Positions 24,892 to 33,951 of a stretch of DNA of 64,000 nt are shown here, in pieces. The notes beneath the pieces were generated by a model, which saw nothing but the letters and a program-made list of their open reading frames with translations, had not been told where the DNA came from and did not search any database. The stretch lies in assembly GCF_002927635.1 (NCBI RefSeq), contig NZ_PRDS01000004.1, positions 242,580-306,579 of the forward strand, given 5' to 3'. The translations under genes and the position numbers were made by a program. Origin of the DNA: Albidovulum inexpectatum. Its GTDB lineage: Bacteria; Pseudomonadota; Alphaproteobacteria; Rhodobacterales; Rhodobacteraceae. Position 1 is the stretch's first letter; each line of letters begins with the position of its first letter.

Positions 24892-26013
24892 CTATTCCTC
24901 CCGGACCAGCGACCACAGGCGGTTCAGCGCCGCCTCGGCCACGCGCTGGTTGTCTTCGCTCAGCCCGGCATTGCCAAGGGCCTCGTCCTGCAGGATCTCG
25001 GCCGCCTGGCGCAACGCACCCGATGGCGCGATCAGGTCCAGATCCTCGGCGCCGTATTCGGTGCGCAGGCGGCTTTCATCCAGCGCGAAGAAGTGGAAAT
25101 CGGGCGCGATGTCGCGCGCCGCCGCGCTCAGCGCGCCGCGCTCGGGCAGGCGCAGCCAACCTTCGGCCCTGACCCGCATCAGCATGTCGCGCCGTGCCAG
25201 CCGGTCGGCCGGCATCAGCCCGGCCAGGGCCGCCGCGACATCCTGCCCGGGGCTAAGCGAAAGCGTCGGCTCGGACCAGTGGAAGCGGCCGGTCTCGACC
25301 TCCTCGACCTCGGGCGGCGTCTCGCGGGCCGGAATGGTCACCGCCAGGGCAAGGCCGCGCCCGCCGTGGCGGAAGCGGTCCTGTTCCGGCGTGCCGCTGT
25401 AATGGACACGCGGCCCGATCTGCCGCCTTCCGTGCCAGTCGCCCAAGGCCAGATAGTCCAGACCCGCGCTGCGGTCGCGATCGGGCGGGATCATTGCAGA
25501 GGCGTCGAAATCTTCGCCGAAATCGGTCACCCCGCCATGGGCAAGCCCGATCCGCAGCGCGCCCTCGGGCGTGGCGCAGCCGGGCATCCAGGCCGTCAGG
25601 TCGATCCCTGGAAACTGCCGTGGCAGCGGCGCGGGCAGCAGCACCACGCCCGGCGCGATCTCGACCGGCGCCGGCTCGCGCAGCACATGCACATCGGGGC
25701 TGGATTCCGCGTCGAAGCGGCGCCAGAGCTCTTCGCCGGCAAGGCTGTCGTGGTTGCCCGGAATGATCCACCATTGCAGACCCGTCGCGTTCATCGCCGC
25801 GGCGGCCTGACGGCGCACCGCGTCCGAAGGTCCGATCGTGTCGAACAGATCGCCCGCAACCAGGACATGGTCAATCGCGCGCGCCCGCGCGGCGTCAGCA
25901 ATGCGCGAGATGACCTCGTGGCGCGCCTCGACCAGTCGGCCGCGGACCTCTTCGGGCAGCGACCCGAACGCCTTGCCCAGGTGCAGGTCGGATACGTGCA
26001 GGAAACGAAACAC
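24892..26013 (-). CDS. SbcD/YhaO-like DNA repair metallophosphoesterase
   Basis: A 373-residue calcineurin-type nuclease subunit with the full motif series: HVSDLHLG (residues 7-14), VAGDLFD, IPGNHDS, LGDWHGR and YSGTPEQDRF. The start is GTG 26013 with GGAGG about 10 nt upstream; no ATG fits the first motif. It is adjacent to and upstream of its ATPase partner. Together they likely process double-strand ends or hairpins, with manganese at the active site. Confidence 0.85.
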   Translation of the reverse strand: MFRFLHVSDLHLGKAFGSLPEEVRGRLVEARHEVISRIADAARARAIDHVLVAGDLFDTIGPSDAVRRQAAAAMNATGLQWWIIPGNHDSLAGEELWRRFDAESSPDVHVLREPAPVEIAPGVVLLPAPLPRQFPGIDLTAWMPGCATPEGALRIGLAHGGVTDFGEDFDASAMIPPDRDRSAGLDYLALGDWHGRRQIGPRVHYSGTPEQDRFRHGGRGLALAVTIPARETPPEVEEVETGRFHWSEPTLSLSPGQDVAAALAGLMPADRLARRDMLMRVRAEGWLRLPERGALSAAARDIAPDFHFFALDESRLRTEYGAEDLDLIAPSGALRQAAEILQDEALGNAGLSEDNQRVAEAALNRLWSLVREE

Positions 26014-26233
26014 CTTTACACACCCTCCTCTTGATCTGGCACTGGATCCCGGCAAAGCCTGAACGGCAGGCAAGCCGCGCCGGAACCGGGGCGCCGCGGG
26101 GAAGTTCGCCCAACAAGCGACTGACGGCAAGCCGTTTTCGCCCGAACGCGGCCACGAACGGCCCCGCGACAGCGTGACGGTTGACCTTGGCCGCGTGACG
26201 GCGAAATGTGGGGCTGGACCATTCGGGGATCCC

Positions 26234-27022
26234 ATGTTGAACCGTCGCCATTTCGTGAGCTCGGCCCTTTTCGCGCTGGGACTGCCCGCGCCGCGCGCCG
26301 CGGGCGACAGCCGCGCGCCGATCGTTGCGGCGGCCTCGGACCTGCAATTCGCCCTGCCCGACGTGGCGCGGGCCTTTACCGAACGCACCGGGGCAGAGCT
26401 GCGGCTGGTCTTTGGCTCGACCGGCAATTTCGCGCGCCAGATCCGGGCCGGCGCCCCGTTCGAGATGTTCCTTGCCGCCGACGAATCCTATGTGCTGGCG
26501 CTTGCGGATCAGGGGCTGACGCTGGACCGGGGCAGGCTGTATGCGCTTGGCCGGATCGTCCTTGTCGCGCCCCCGACCAGCATCCTGGAACCCGACCCGG
26601 CGCTGGACAATCTTGAACGCCTGCTGGCGCAGCGGCGGATCACGCGCTTTGCCATCGCCAATCCCGATCATGCGCCCTATGGGGCGCGGGCGCGCGAGGC
26701 GCTGATCGCACGCGGCCTGTGGCAGTCGGTCCAGCCCGCGCTGGTGCTGGGTGAAAATGTCTCGCAGGCGGCGCAGTTCGCGTTGTCCGGCAATGCCGAG
26801 GGCGGGATCATCGCGCTGTCGCTGGCCATGGCGCCCGACATCCGGGCAAGCGCGCGTCAGGCGCTGATCCCGGCCGAATGGCACGCGCCCCTGCGCCAGC
26901 GCATGGCGCTCTTGCGTGGCGCGGGTCGGGTTGCGCGGGACTTCCACGACTTCATGCAGTCCCCGCCCGCGCGCGAAATCCTGTCGCGCCATGGCTTTAC
27001 CCTGCCCGACGGGGCATCGTGA
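26234..27022 (+). CDS. modA: Molybdate ABC transporter substrate-binding protein
   Basis: A 262-residue periplasmic binding protein. MLNRRHFVSSALFALG is a twin-arginine-like signal. The ModA sequence VAAASDLQFALPDVA, VFGSTGNFARQI, GAPFEMFLAADE and ENVSQAAQFA is clear; the Ser residues of ASDL and GSTG contact the oxyanion. The stop overlaps the modB start (TGATG). Start 26234 chosen because upstream codons do not fit a signal peptide. Molybdate (or tungstate) import supports molybdoenzymes, for instance sulfite dehydrogenases, not seen here. Confidence 0.85.
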   Translation: MLNRRHFVSSALFALGLPAPRAAGDSRAPIVAAASDLQFALPDVARAFTERTGAELRLVFGSTGNFARQIRAGAPFEMFLAADESYVLALADQGLTLDRGRLYALGRIVLVAPPTSILEPDPALDNLERLLAQRRITRFAIANPDHAPYGARAREALIARGLWQSVQPALVLGENVSQAAQFALSGNAEGGIIALSLAMAPDIRASARQALIPAEWHAPLRQRMALLRGAGRVARDFHDFMQSPPAREILSRHGFTLPDGAS

Positions 27023-27687
27023 TGGACTGGCAGGCGCTTTTCCTGTCGCTGCGGCTGGCGGGCTGGACCGTCGTCCTGTTGTTGCCGGTGGCCATCCTGG
27101 GCGGGCGGGCGCTGGCGCAGGCCCGGTTTCGCGGCCGCGGGCTGGTCGAAGCCGTGCTGACGCTGCCGCTGATCCTGCCGCCCACGGTCCTTGGCTTCTA
27201 CCTTCTGGTTGCGCTGGGGCGGGAATCGCCCGTCGGCGCGTTGTGGAACGATCTTTTCGGGCATCAGCTGGTCTTTACCTTTCAGGGCCTTGTCGTGGCC
27301 TCGGTCCTGTTCAACCTGCCCTTCGCCATTCAGCCCGCGCAGCGCGGTTTCGAATCCATCCCCCCCGTTCTGATCGAGGCCGCGGCAACCTGCGGCATGT
27401 CGCCGTGGCGCCGGCTGTGGCGCGTGGAAATGCCGCTGGCCTGGCCGGGGCTGCTGACGGGCATGGTGATGACCTTTGCCCATACCCTGGGCGAATTCGG
27501 CATCGTCCTGATGGTGGGCGGCGCGATTCCGGGCGAAACGAAGACCATCGCGATCGCGATCTATGACCGGGTCCAGGCCTTCGACATGCGCTCGGCGGGT
27601 GTGATGTCGGCGGTGCTGGTGCTGTTTTCGCTGGCGACGATCGCCCTGACCTATCGTCTGAGCGCACGGATCGGGGGGGCGCGATGA
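27022..27687 (+). CDS. modB: Molybdate ABC transporter permease
   Basis: A 221-residue inner-membrane permease with five to six helices. The MetI-type loop EAAATCGMSPWRRLWRVEMPLAW carries the EAA motif that docks on ModC. LPLILPPTVLGFYLL and HTLGEFGIVLMVGG are typical for ModB/CysT-like permeases. It overlaps modA by one base and modC by 4 nt, so the three are translated as a unit. Confidence 0.9.
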   Translation: MDWQALFLSLRLAGWTVVLLLPVAILGGRALAQARFRGRGLVEAVLTLPLILPPTVLGFYLLVALGRESPVGALWNDLFGHQLVFTFQGLVVASVLFNLPFAIQPAQRGFESIPPVLIEAAATCGMSPWRRLWRVEMPLAWPGLLTGMVMTFAHTLGEFGIVLMVGGAIPGETKTIAIAIYDRVQAFDMRSAGVMSAVLVLFSLATIALTYRLSARIGGAR

Positions 27688-28772
27688 GCCTGAACGTCCG
27701 GCTGGAGGCGCGCGCGCCCATCCCCGTGACGGCCGAATTCGAGGCCCTGCCCGGCCAGATCCTGGCGCTAGTCGGGCCTTCGGGCGCGGGCAAGACCACG
27801 ATCCTGCGCGCGATCGCGGGGCTCTTGCGCCCCGACCATGCCCGGATCGAGGTCGATGGGGACCCGTGGCAGGACAGCGCGCGGGGCATCTTCCTGCCGC
27901 CTCATGCCCGCCGGCTGGGCATGGTCTTTCAGACCTGGGCGCTGTTTCCCCATCTGGACGCACGCGGCAACGTCCTGGCCGCGATGGACCGGCCCGACCC
28001 GGCCCGCGCCGACCGGCTGTTGCAAATGGTGGGGATGAACGACCTGGCCCACCGCCGCCCCGCCGCGCTGTCGGGCGGACAGCAGCAGCGCGTGGCCCTG
28101 GCCCGGGCATTGGCCCGCGCGCCGCGCGTGCTGTTGCTGGACGAACCCTTTTCCGCGCTGGACCGCACCGCGCGCGAACGCCTTCAGGCCGAGTTGGCCC
28201 GATTGCGCGCCCATCTGACGATGCCTGTCGTCCTTGTCACCCATGACATGAACGAGGCCCAGCTGCTGGCCGACCGCATGGCCGTGGTCGAGTCCGGCCG
28301 CATGATCGCGCAGGGCAGCGTGGCGCAGGTGATGGCCGATCCCGACGCGCTTCGGGCGATCGGCCTGCGTGAGGCGGCCTCGCTTCTGCCCGCCACGATC
28401 GCGGCGCATCTGCCCGACGGCCTGACGCAGCTGGACAGCCCGGCCGGCCCTATCCTGATGCCGCGGCTGGATGGCGCGGTGGGCGACACGCTGCGGCTGC
28501 GCATCATGGCGCATGAGGTGATCCTGTCGCGCGCGCGACCCGAAGGCTTGTCGGCCCAGAACATCCTGGCCGGGCGCATCGCCCGGATCGTGCCGGGCCA
28601 GGGGCCGGGGGTGATGGTGCATGTCGATGTCGGCGGGCATGAAATCCTGGCCCGCATCACACGCCGCGCGCTGGCGCAGCTGGGGCTGCAGCCCGGACAT
28701 ACGGTTCACGCGATTCTCAAGACCATGTCGGTCGCGCGCGATCACGTCGCGGCACGCGGCGCGACAGCCTAG
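27684..28772 (+). CDS. modC: Molybdate ABC transporter ATP-binding protein
   Basis: A 362-residue ABC ATPase: Walker A GPSGAGKTT (about residues 32-40), the signature LSGGQQQRVALARAL, Walker B VLLLDEPFSALD and a His-switch (LVTHDMNEA). A C-terminal TOBE/Mop domain (residues about 295-355) binds molybdate and is diagnostic for ModC. Its stop codon lies in a CTAG shared with the stop of the convergent nuclease gene. Confidence 0.9.
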   Translation: MSLNVRLEARAPIPVTAEFEALPGQILALVGPSGAGKTTILRAIAGLLRPDHARIEVDGDPWQDSARGIFLPPHARRLGMVFQTWALFPHLDARGNVLAAMDRPDPARADRLLQMVGMNDLAHRRPAALSGGQQQRVALARALARAPRVLLLDEPFSALDRTARERLQAELARLRAHLTMPVVLVTHDMNEAQLLADRMAVVESGRMIAQGSVAQVMADPDALRAIGLREAASLLPATIAAHLPDGLTQLDSPAGPILMPRLDGAVGDTLRLRIMAHEVILSRARPEGLSAQNILAGRIARIVPGQGPGVMVHVDVGGHEILARITRRALAQLGLQPGHTVHAILKTMSVARDHVAARGATA

Positions 28773-29197
28773 TTGCGCCCGCAGGTTCCGTAATATCCGC
28801 CGCTGAAGCGGCAATATTCGCGGGCGACGCCCTTGCGGATCATCCAGGCCGTGATGTCGGTGCCGTCGGGCAGAAAGCATTGACCCACGATCCGGTCGTA
28901 GCGATCGATGTCACGCACGCGGCAGGTCAGCTGCCGTCCGGCGATCAGATCCCTCAATGCCCGGGTCGCCGCCGCGCCGCCACGCTGGTTCCATTCGGGG
29001 GCATCCAGCCCCCAGACCCGGATCGGGCGTCTTTGCCCGGACAGCGTGAAGGTATCGCCGTCGGTCACGCGCGCAACGCGCCCCGAGATCGTGTTGTCAC
29101 GCGACATGGCAGTTGCCTGCCCATGCGGCGCGCCGCCATCGCGCAGCCATGAGAGCACCGCGACCGCAAGAAGGACGGGAATCAGGAAACGCTTCAT
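28769..29197 (-). CDS. Thermonuclease (SNase-like) family protein, exported
   Basis: A 142-residue protein. The N-terminal hydrophobic signal (MKRFLIPVLLAVAVLSWL) is followed by a staphylococcal-nuclease-like OB fold: RVTDGDTFTL (Ca-binding Asp), IRVWGLDAPEW (catalytic Arg), RDIDRYDRIVGQCFL (second Arg). There are three Cys in the second half. A periplasmic or surface nuclease is likely. It converges on modC with the two stop codons sharing one CTAG. Confidence 0.8.
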   Translation of the reverse strand: MKRFLIPVLLAVAVLSWLRDGGAPHGQATAMSRDNTISGRVARVTDGDTFTLSGQRRPIRVWGLDAPEWNQRGGAAATRALRDLIAGRQLTCRVRDIDRYDRIVGQCFLPDGTDITAWMIRKGVAREYCRFSGGYYGTCGRN

Positions 29198-29287
29198 CGA
29201 TGGGACCCGCTGGCCTGGCTTTCCCGGATGGATGCCCTGCCGGCGCGGCATGAGCAAGCTCCAAAGGCGGCCGACCAGGGCACGGGG

Positions 29288-29695
29288 TCAGCGCATGATG
29301 AAGACCGAACAGGGCGCGCGGCGCGACACGCGGGCCGCGGTCGAGCCCAGCAGGTAATCCTGCACGCCGGGTTTCTGTGCGCCCACGATGATCAGATCCA
29401 CCCCGTTCTCCCGCGCATATTCCGCGATGGCCAGGCCCGCGCGGCCCCGGATGACCACGGCCTCGACATTGGGCAGGTCGCCAGTGGCCTGCAGCAGGCG
29501 CTGGCGCACGCGCTCGGACAGGTTCTTTGGGGGTTTGACGTCGATGAACTCGGAAACGAAGGCCGGAACGTCCTCGAGCACGGTCATGACCGTTATGCGG
29601 CCGCCCGGCTCTTGCAGGCGTCGGGCGATCTCCAGCTTGCGCGGCAGGACCGATTCATGGTCCAGCGCGACGGGGATGAGGACATGTTGATACAT
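29288..29695 (-). CDS. UspA-family universal stress protein of the sulfonate operon
   Basis: A 135-residue single-domain UspA. It has the ATP-binding end motif GAQKPGVQDYLLGSTAARVSR (in two halves) and the start MYQHVLIPVALDHES. It is the last gene of the DHPS operon, 17 nt after the exporter. Small usp genes sit beside TRAP and exporter genes in several alphaproteobacterial taurine and sulfolactate loci. The role is unknown. Confidence 0.8.
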   Translation of the reverse strand: MYQHVLIPVALDHESVLPRKLEIARRLQEPGGRITVMTVLEDVPAFVSEFIDVKPPKNLSERVRQRLLQATGDLPNVEAVVIRGRAGLAIAEYARENGVDLIIVGAQKPGVQDYLLGSTAARVSRRAPCSVFIMR

Positions 29696-29712
29696 CGCTG
29701 TTTCCTTGTGTT

Positions 29713-30753
29713 TCAGGGCGCGGCAACGCCGGGGCCCAGGACATTCAACCCGATCAGCACCAGCACGGCCAGGAATGCGGTTTCCGCGACCAGCAGTGCC
29801 GCCGCGGGCAGCCCCACCTGCATGATGTCCTGCGGCCGGGTCTTCAGCCCGACCGATGCGATCGCGGTCAGCAAGAGCCAGCGCGACGCGCCCGATGCGA
29901 GCTCGATCACCGGCGCGGGCATGAAGCCCGCCGACGTCACGACGGCCAGCGCCATGAACCCCAGCACGAAGAGTGGCACGATGGGCGGCCTCTTGCCGTC
30001 GATTGCCGCCTCGCGCGAAGCCGCGCGCAGCACCACCGACGCGATCAGGACGACCGGCGCCAGCATGACGACGCGCAAGAGCTTGACCAGCGTCGCGGTA
30101 TTGCCGGCCTCTTCCGACACCGAAAAGCCCGCGCCCACCACCTGGGCGACGTCATGTACGGTGGCGCCGATGAAGATGCCCGTCATGCGATCGTCAAAGC
30201 CCAGCCAAGCGCACAGCACGGGATAAAGGATCATCGCCACGGTGGACAGCAGCGTCACCCCGACCACGGTGAAGATCAGCCGTTCCTCGGACCGTTCGTC
30301 GCGCGGCAGGATCGCCGCGATCGCCATCGCCGCCGAGGCGCCGCAGATCGCGACCGCGCCCGAGGACAGGAAGGCAAAGCGATAATGGAATCCGAACAGG
30401 CGCGAGCAGGCCAGGCCGAATCCGATCGTCGCCGCCACGCCCACGACGACCAGCGCGATCACGGGCGCGCCCAGCACCGTCATGACCTCGGCGCTGATGC
30501 GCACGCCCAGTAGCGCCACGCCAAGGCGCAACAGCGTCCGCGCGCCGAACTCGATCCCCGGCCGGGCGCGGCCCTCTTCGGACAGGAAGTTCAGCGATAT
30601 GCCGAACAGAAGCGCCAGCAACATGGTCGGCGCGCCGTAATGGTCGGCCACGAACTGGCTGGCCAGCGCGATGATGCCGGCCACCAGGACGCCGGGGCCG
30701 ATCGCCCGCATCGACTCGAACCGTGTCGCCTCGAAATGAAAAATACTGCTCAT
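29713..30753 (-). CDS. YeiH/UPF0324-family putative sulfate exporter (SuyZ/TauZ-like)
   Basis: A 346-residue membrane protein with about ten helices. Family landmarks: LLRLGVALLGVRIS, SSGAVAICGASAAMAIA, GIFIGATVHDVAQVVGAGFS and VGLKT near the end. The family was named for SuyZ of Paracoccus pantotrophus, induced during cysteate/sulfolactate dissimilation and proposed to export the sulfate formed. ATG 30753 overlaps the stop of a tiny upstream ORF by 4 nt. Location in the hps operon fits removal of sulfate or sulfite after desulfonation. Confidence 0.8.
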   Translation of the reverse strand: MSSIFHFEATRFESMRAIGPGVLVAGIIALASQFVADHYGAPTMLLALLFGISLNFLSEEGRARPGIEFGARTLLRLGVALLGVRISAEVMTVLGAPVIALVVVGVAATIGFGLACSRLFGFHYRFAFLSSGAVAICGASAAMAIAAILPRDERSEERLIFTVVGVTLLSTVAMILYPVLCAWLGFDDRMTGIFIGATVHDVAQVVGAGFSVSEEAGNTATLVKLLRVVMLAPVVLIASVVLRAASREAAIDGKRPPIVPLFVLGFMALAVVTSAGFMPAPVIELASGASRWLLLTAIASVGLKTRPQDIMQVGLPAAALLVAETAFLAVLVLIGLNVLGPGVAAP

Positions 30754-30866
30754 CCCCGTTCGATCGCCTTGGGTTTCGTTGCTTTCGCCGTGCCGGCAGG
30801 ACAGCCCGTGGCCGTGGCGGCATAGGCGGCGCGTTCCGGGCGCGAATTGCACGACGGATCGGACAT
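30750..30866 (-). CDS. Small ORF (38 residues) between hpsP and the sulfate exporter
   Basis: ATG 30866 begins 5 nt past the hpsP stop, preceded by AAGGGG inside the hpsP end. It ends in an ATGA overlap with the exporter start. The sequence is polar and Ala/Lys-rich with two Cys and no known motif. It may be a real small protein or a leader ORF coupling translation of the exporter. No homologue is recognised. Confidence 0.4.
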   Translation of the reverse strand: MSDPSCNSRPERAAYAATATGCPAGTAKATKPKAIERG

Positions 30867-30870
30867 CGGT

Positions 30871-31875
30871 TCAACCCCTTGCGGGATCGGGTTTCAGAAT
30901 GATCTTCGGCGCGGCGACGCGGGCCTGACGAATGTCGTGGAAGGCCTGCGCCCCGGCATCCAGAGGTCGCGTCTCGGCCCAGTCCAGCGCGCCAAGGCGG
31001 CCGTCGGACATGGCCTGCACCGTGTCGCGGAAATCCTGCGCGGTGTAGGTATAGGTGCCGACAAAGGTGATTTCCTGCAACGTCATGCGCCGCACGTCCA
31101 GCCCACCCTCGGCGCTGCCCAGGCCGATATGGACGATGATCCCGCCCGGCCGCGCCACGCGCGAAGCCTGCGCGCGCGTCCCAGCGATTCCGACGCCATC
31201 GACGACGATATCGAACGGCCCCTGCGCGGCCGGATCGTCCGGCGTGACGGCGCGCTGGCCGCAACGCTCTTGCAGGACGGCGCGGCGCGCGGGGTTGGGC
31301 TCGACCATCAGGATGTCGGCCACGCCCTGCGCGGCAAGGCACAAGGCCGCGCCCAGCCCGATCGCCCCGCCGCCAAGGACCAGCGCGCGGGCATCAGCCG
31401 CGGCGCCGGCGGGATGGGCGCGCGCGATCCGCGCTGCGTGCCAGCCGCAGGCGATCGGCTCGGCCAGCGCGGCCTGGTCGAAGGACAGATGATCGGGCAC
31501 ATCGACCAGATTGCCTTCGGGCATGGCCAGAAGCTGGGCAAAGCCGCCTTCGCGCGGGGGCATCGAGATGATCTGGCGTTCCGGGCACAGATTGTCGCGC
31601 CCTTCGCGGCAGGCCCGGCAGGTGCCGCAGGTGACCAGCGGATTCACCGCCACCCGGCTGCCCGCGCGCGCACCGGTCAGGATGCGGCCCGCGACCTCGT
31701 GGCCCAGGATCAGCGGCGCGGGGCGGCGTTCGTCATGGCCCGCCCAGGCATGCATGTCCGAGCCGCAGATACCCACGCTTTCGACCGCGACCAGTACCTC
31801 ACCCGGGCGCGGGGCCGGATCGGGCATCTCGCGCATCTCCAGATGGTGCGGTGCGGTATAGACCAGTGCCTTCAT
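30871..31875 (-). CDS. hpsP: DHPS 2-dehydrogenase HpsP (zinc-dependent medium-chain alcohol dehydrogenase)
   Basis: A 334-residue MDR enzyme. The catalytic zinc ligands lie in GICGSDMHAW (Cys37) and GHEVAG (His58), with a complete structural-zinc loop CGTCRACREGRDNLC near residues 83-97. The nucleotide site is VLGGGAIGLGAAL. Known: HpsO and HpsP oxidise or reduce the C2 hydroxyl of DHPS and so interconvert its enantiomers for HpsN. ATGA overlap with hpsO. The family is certain; the name follows from the hpsN-hpsO neighbours. Confidence 0.78.
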   Translation of the reverse strand: MKALVYTAPHHLEMREMPDPAPRPGEVLVAVESVGICGSDMHAWAGHDERRPAPLILGHEVAGRILTGARAGSRVAVNPLVTCGTCRACREGRDNLCPERQIISMPPREGGFAQLLAMPEGNLVDVPDHLSFDQAALAEPIACGWHAARIARAHPAGAAADARALVLGGGAIGLGAALCLAAQGVADILMVEPNPARRAVLQERCGQRAVTPDDPAAQGPFDIVVDGVGIAGTRAQASRVARPGGIIVHIGLGSAEGGLDVRRMTLQEITFVGTYTYTAQDFRDTVQAMSDGRLGALDWAETRPLDAGAQAFHDIRQARVAAPKIILKPDPARG

Positions 31876-32633
31876 TTCGCGGTGAACCCCCCATCCAGCA
31901 TCAGCACATGGCCCGTGACATAGTTCGAAGCCGGCGAGCACAGGAACAGGATCGGCCCGTCCAGATCCTGGGGTTCGCCATTGCGGCCGATGCAGGTCTG
32001 CGCGGCATTGCGGGCGGCCAGGTCGGGGTCGGAAAAGACCGGCGCGGTCAGTTCCGTGCGGAAAAAGCCCGGCGCGATCGCGTTTGCGTTGATGCCATCG
32101 CGCGACCACGCTTCGGCCATGGCGCGGGTCAGCTGAGCGATCCCGCCTTTCGAGGCGCCATAGGCCACCCCGCCGGGAAAGGCGCGGAAGGATTGCAGCG
32201 AGGCAAAGGTCACGATCCGGCCCCAGCCGCGCTTGCGCATGGCCGGCACCAGCTTCTGACTAAGGAAGAACGGTGCCGTCAGGTTCAGCGCGATCGTACG
32301 GTCCCATCCCTGCGGCGTGACCTCGTCGGCCTTTTCACGCGTGTTGAGTCCCGCGGCATGGATCACGATGTCAGGCGGGCCAAAGGGTTCGGCGATGCGC
32401 CGCGCCAGATCGTCCAGGCCCTCGCGGTCGGCCACGTCGCCCGCGATCGCCGCCGTTCCCTCGCCTGCCTCGGCGCGCCAGTCCTCCAGCGCCTCGGCCC
32501 TGCGGGCCACGCCCACGACGCGGGCGCCGTTCTGCGCCAGAACCAGCGCCGCGCGCCGCCCCAGCCCCGAACTGGCGCCCGTGACGCAGGCGACCCGCCC
32601 CGAGACGTCGAACAGCTCCGCCACGCGTGCCAT
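31872..32633 (-). CDS. hpsO: DHPS 2-dehydrogenase HpsO (short-chain dehydrogenase)
   Basis: A 253-residue SDR: TGASSGLG cofactor loop at residues 19-26, catalytic Ser in TFASLQS, Tyr and Lys in VAYGASKGG, and the C-terminal VLMLDGGFTAK. It acts with HpsP on the C2 position of 2,3-dihydroxypropane-1-sulfonate. Start 32633 lies 1 nt after the hpsN stop; the end overlaps hpsP by 4 nt. Generic SDR if taken alone. Confidence 0.78.
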   Translation of the reverse strand: MARVAELFDVSGRVACVTGASSGLGRRAALVLAQNGARVVGVARRAEALEDWRAEAGEGTAAIAGDVADREGLDDLARRIAEPFGPPDIVIHAAGLNTREKADEVTPQGWDRTIALNLTAPFFLSQKLVPAMRKRGWGRIVTFASLQSFRAFPGGVAYGASKGGIAQLTRAMAEAWSRDGINANAIAPGFFRTELTAPVFSDPDLAARNAAQTCIGRNGEPQDLDGPILFLCSPASNYVTGHVLMLDGGFTAK

Positions 32634-32634
32634 G

Positions 32635-33942
32635 TCAGCCCTCGACCGCCAGCACGAAATCCTCGTCCGGGAAATACTTGCGCAGCCGGATGTCGGCCGT
32701 GCGGGCATGGCCCTCCATCCCCTCGAAGCGCGAGATGCGCGCGGTCGCCTCGGCAACGGGCTTCATCCCTTCGGGCGTGGCCCGCTGCCAGGTGACGATC
32801 TTCATGAACTTGTGGACCGACAGCCCGCCGGTGTAGCTCGCCGCGCCCGAAGTGGGCAGAACGTGGTTCGTGCCCGAAGCCTTGTCGCCAAAGGCGACGG
32901 TGGTTTCCTCGCCCAGGAACAGCGAACCATAGCATTTCAGCCGGTTCAGCCACCAGTCCAGGTCCGCCGCCATCACCGTCAGGTGTTCGGGGGCGTATTC
33001 GTCGGCGGTGGCGGCCATTTCCTCGCGCCCCTCGCACAGGATGACTTCGGCATAGTCGCGCCAGGCGGCGCGGGCGTTTTCGCGGTTCAGCTCGGGCAGG
33101 TCATCGATCAGGCCGGGCACCAGCCGCAGGACCTCTTCGGCCAGTGGCCGGTGGTCGGTGACCAGCCAGACCGGCGAGTTGTAGCCATGTTCGGCCTGGC
33201 CCACCAGATCGGCCGCCACGATAATCGGATCGGCCGTCCGGTCGGCCAGGATCAGGCTGTCGGTCGGGCCGGCGAACATGTCGATGCCCACGCGGCCGAA
33301 CAGCATCCGCTTGGCCTCGGCCACGAACTGGTTGCCCGGGCCGACCAGGATATTGGCCTTTGGCAGGCCGAACAGGCCGAAGGTCATCGCGGCCACGCCC
33401 TGCACCCCGCCCATGGCAAGGATGCGGTCGGCGCCGCAGACATGGGCGGCATAGACGATGGCCGGCGCGATCCCGATGCCGGGCCGGGGCGGCGAACAGG
33501 CGATGATGTTCTCGCATCCCGCGACCTTGGCCGTGGTGACGGTCATGATGGCGCTGGCGATGTGACTGTAGCGACCGCCGGGCACATAGCAGCCGGCCGT
33601 CGTGACCGGGATCGCCTTTTGCCCCGCGGTCAGGCCGGGGATGACCTCGATCTGGAAGTCCTTCACCGTGGCCTTCTGCGCCTCGGCGAACTTCTTCACA
33701 TTGGCATGGCTGAACTCGATATCCCGGCGCAGCTGCCGGGGCACCTGGGCGGCGGCGCGTTCGATATCCTCGGCCCCCAGCAGGATGGGGCCGTCATACT
33801 TGTCGAACTTGCGGGCGTAGTCCATCGCCGCCGCGTCGCCGCGGGCCTCGATGTCATCGAGGATCTCGCGCACGATGCGCTGGGTTTCCGAGGCATCGGT
33901 GGTGGAATGCTTTTGCGCTTTCTTGAGGTATTCGCGGGCCAT
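32635..33942 (-). CDS. hpsN: Sulfopropanediol 3-dehydrogenase HpsN (histidinol-dehydrogenase family)
   Basis: A 435-residue HisD-fold enzyme. It retains metal-site and catalytic residues (GPTDSLILAD, LVGQAEHGYNSP with Gln and His, DEYAPEHL with Glu and His, and a near-end His in LSVHKFMK). The histidine-specific sequence AEHG(D)SQ is altered to AEHGYNSPVW, as in HpsN. It oxidises (R)-DHPS in two NAD-dependent steps to (R)-sulfolactate, the SuyAB substrate. There are no his biosynthesis genes nearby; TRAP and DHPS genes flank it. This links the operon to the suy genes at the left edge. Confidence 0.85.
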   Translation of the reverse strand: MAREYLKKAQKHSTTDASETQRIVREILDDIEARGDAAAMDYARKFDKYDGPILLGAEDIERAAAQVPRQLRRDIEFSHANVKKFAEAQKATVKDFQIEVIPGLTAGQKAIPVTTAGCYVPGGRYSHIASAIMTVTTAKVAGCENIIACSPPRPGIGIAPAIVYAAHVCGADRILAMGGVQGVAAMTFGLFGLPKANILVGPGNQFVAEAKRMLFGRVGIDMFAGPTDSLILADRTADPIIVAADLVGQAEHGYNSPVWLVTDHRPLAEEVLRLVPGLIDDLPELNRENARAAWRDYAEVILCEGREEMAATADEYAPEHLTVMAADLDWWLNRLKCYGSLFLGEETTVAFGDKASGTNHVLPTSGAASYTGGLSVHKFMKIVTWQRATPEGMKPVAEATARISRFEGMEGHARTADIRLRKYFPDEDFVLAVEG

Positions 33943-33951
33943 CGGGCGCTC

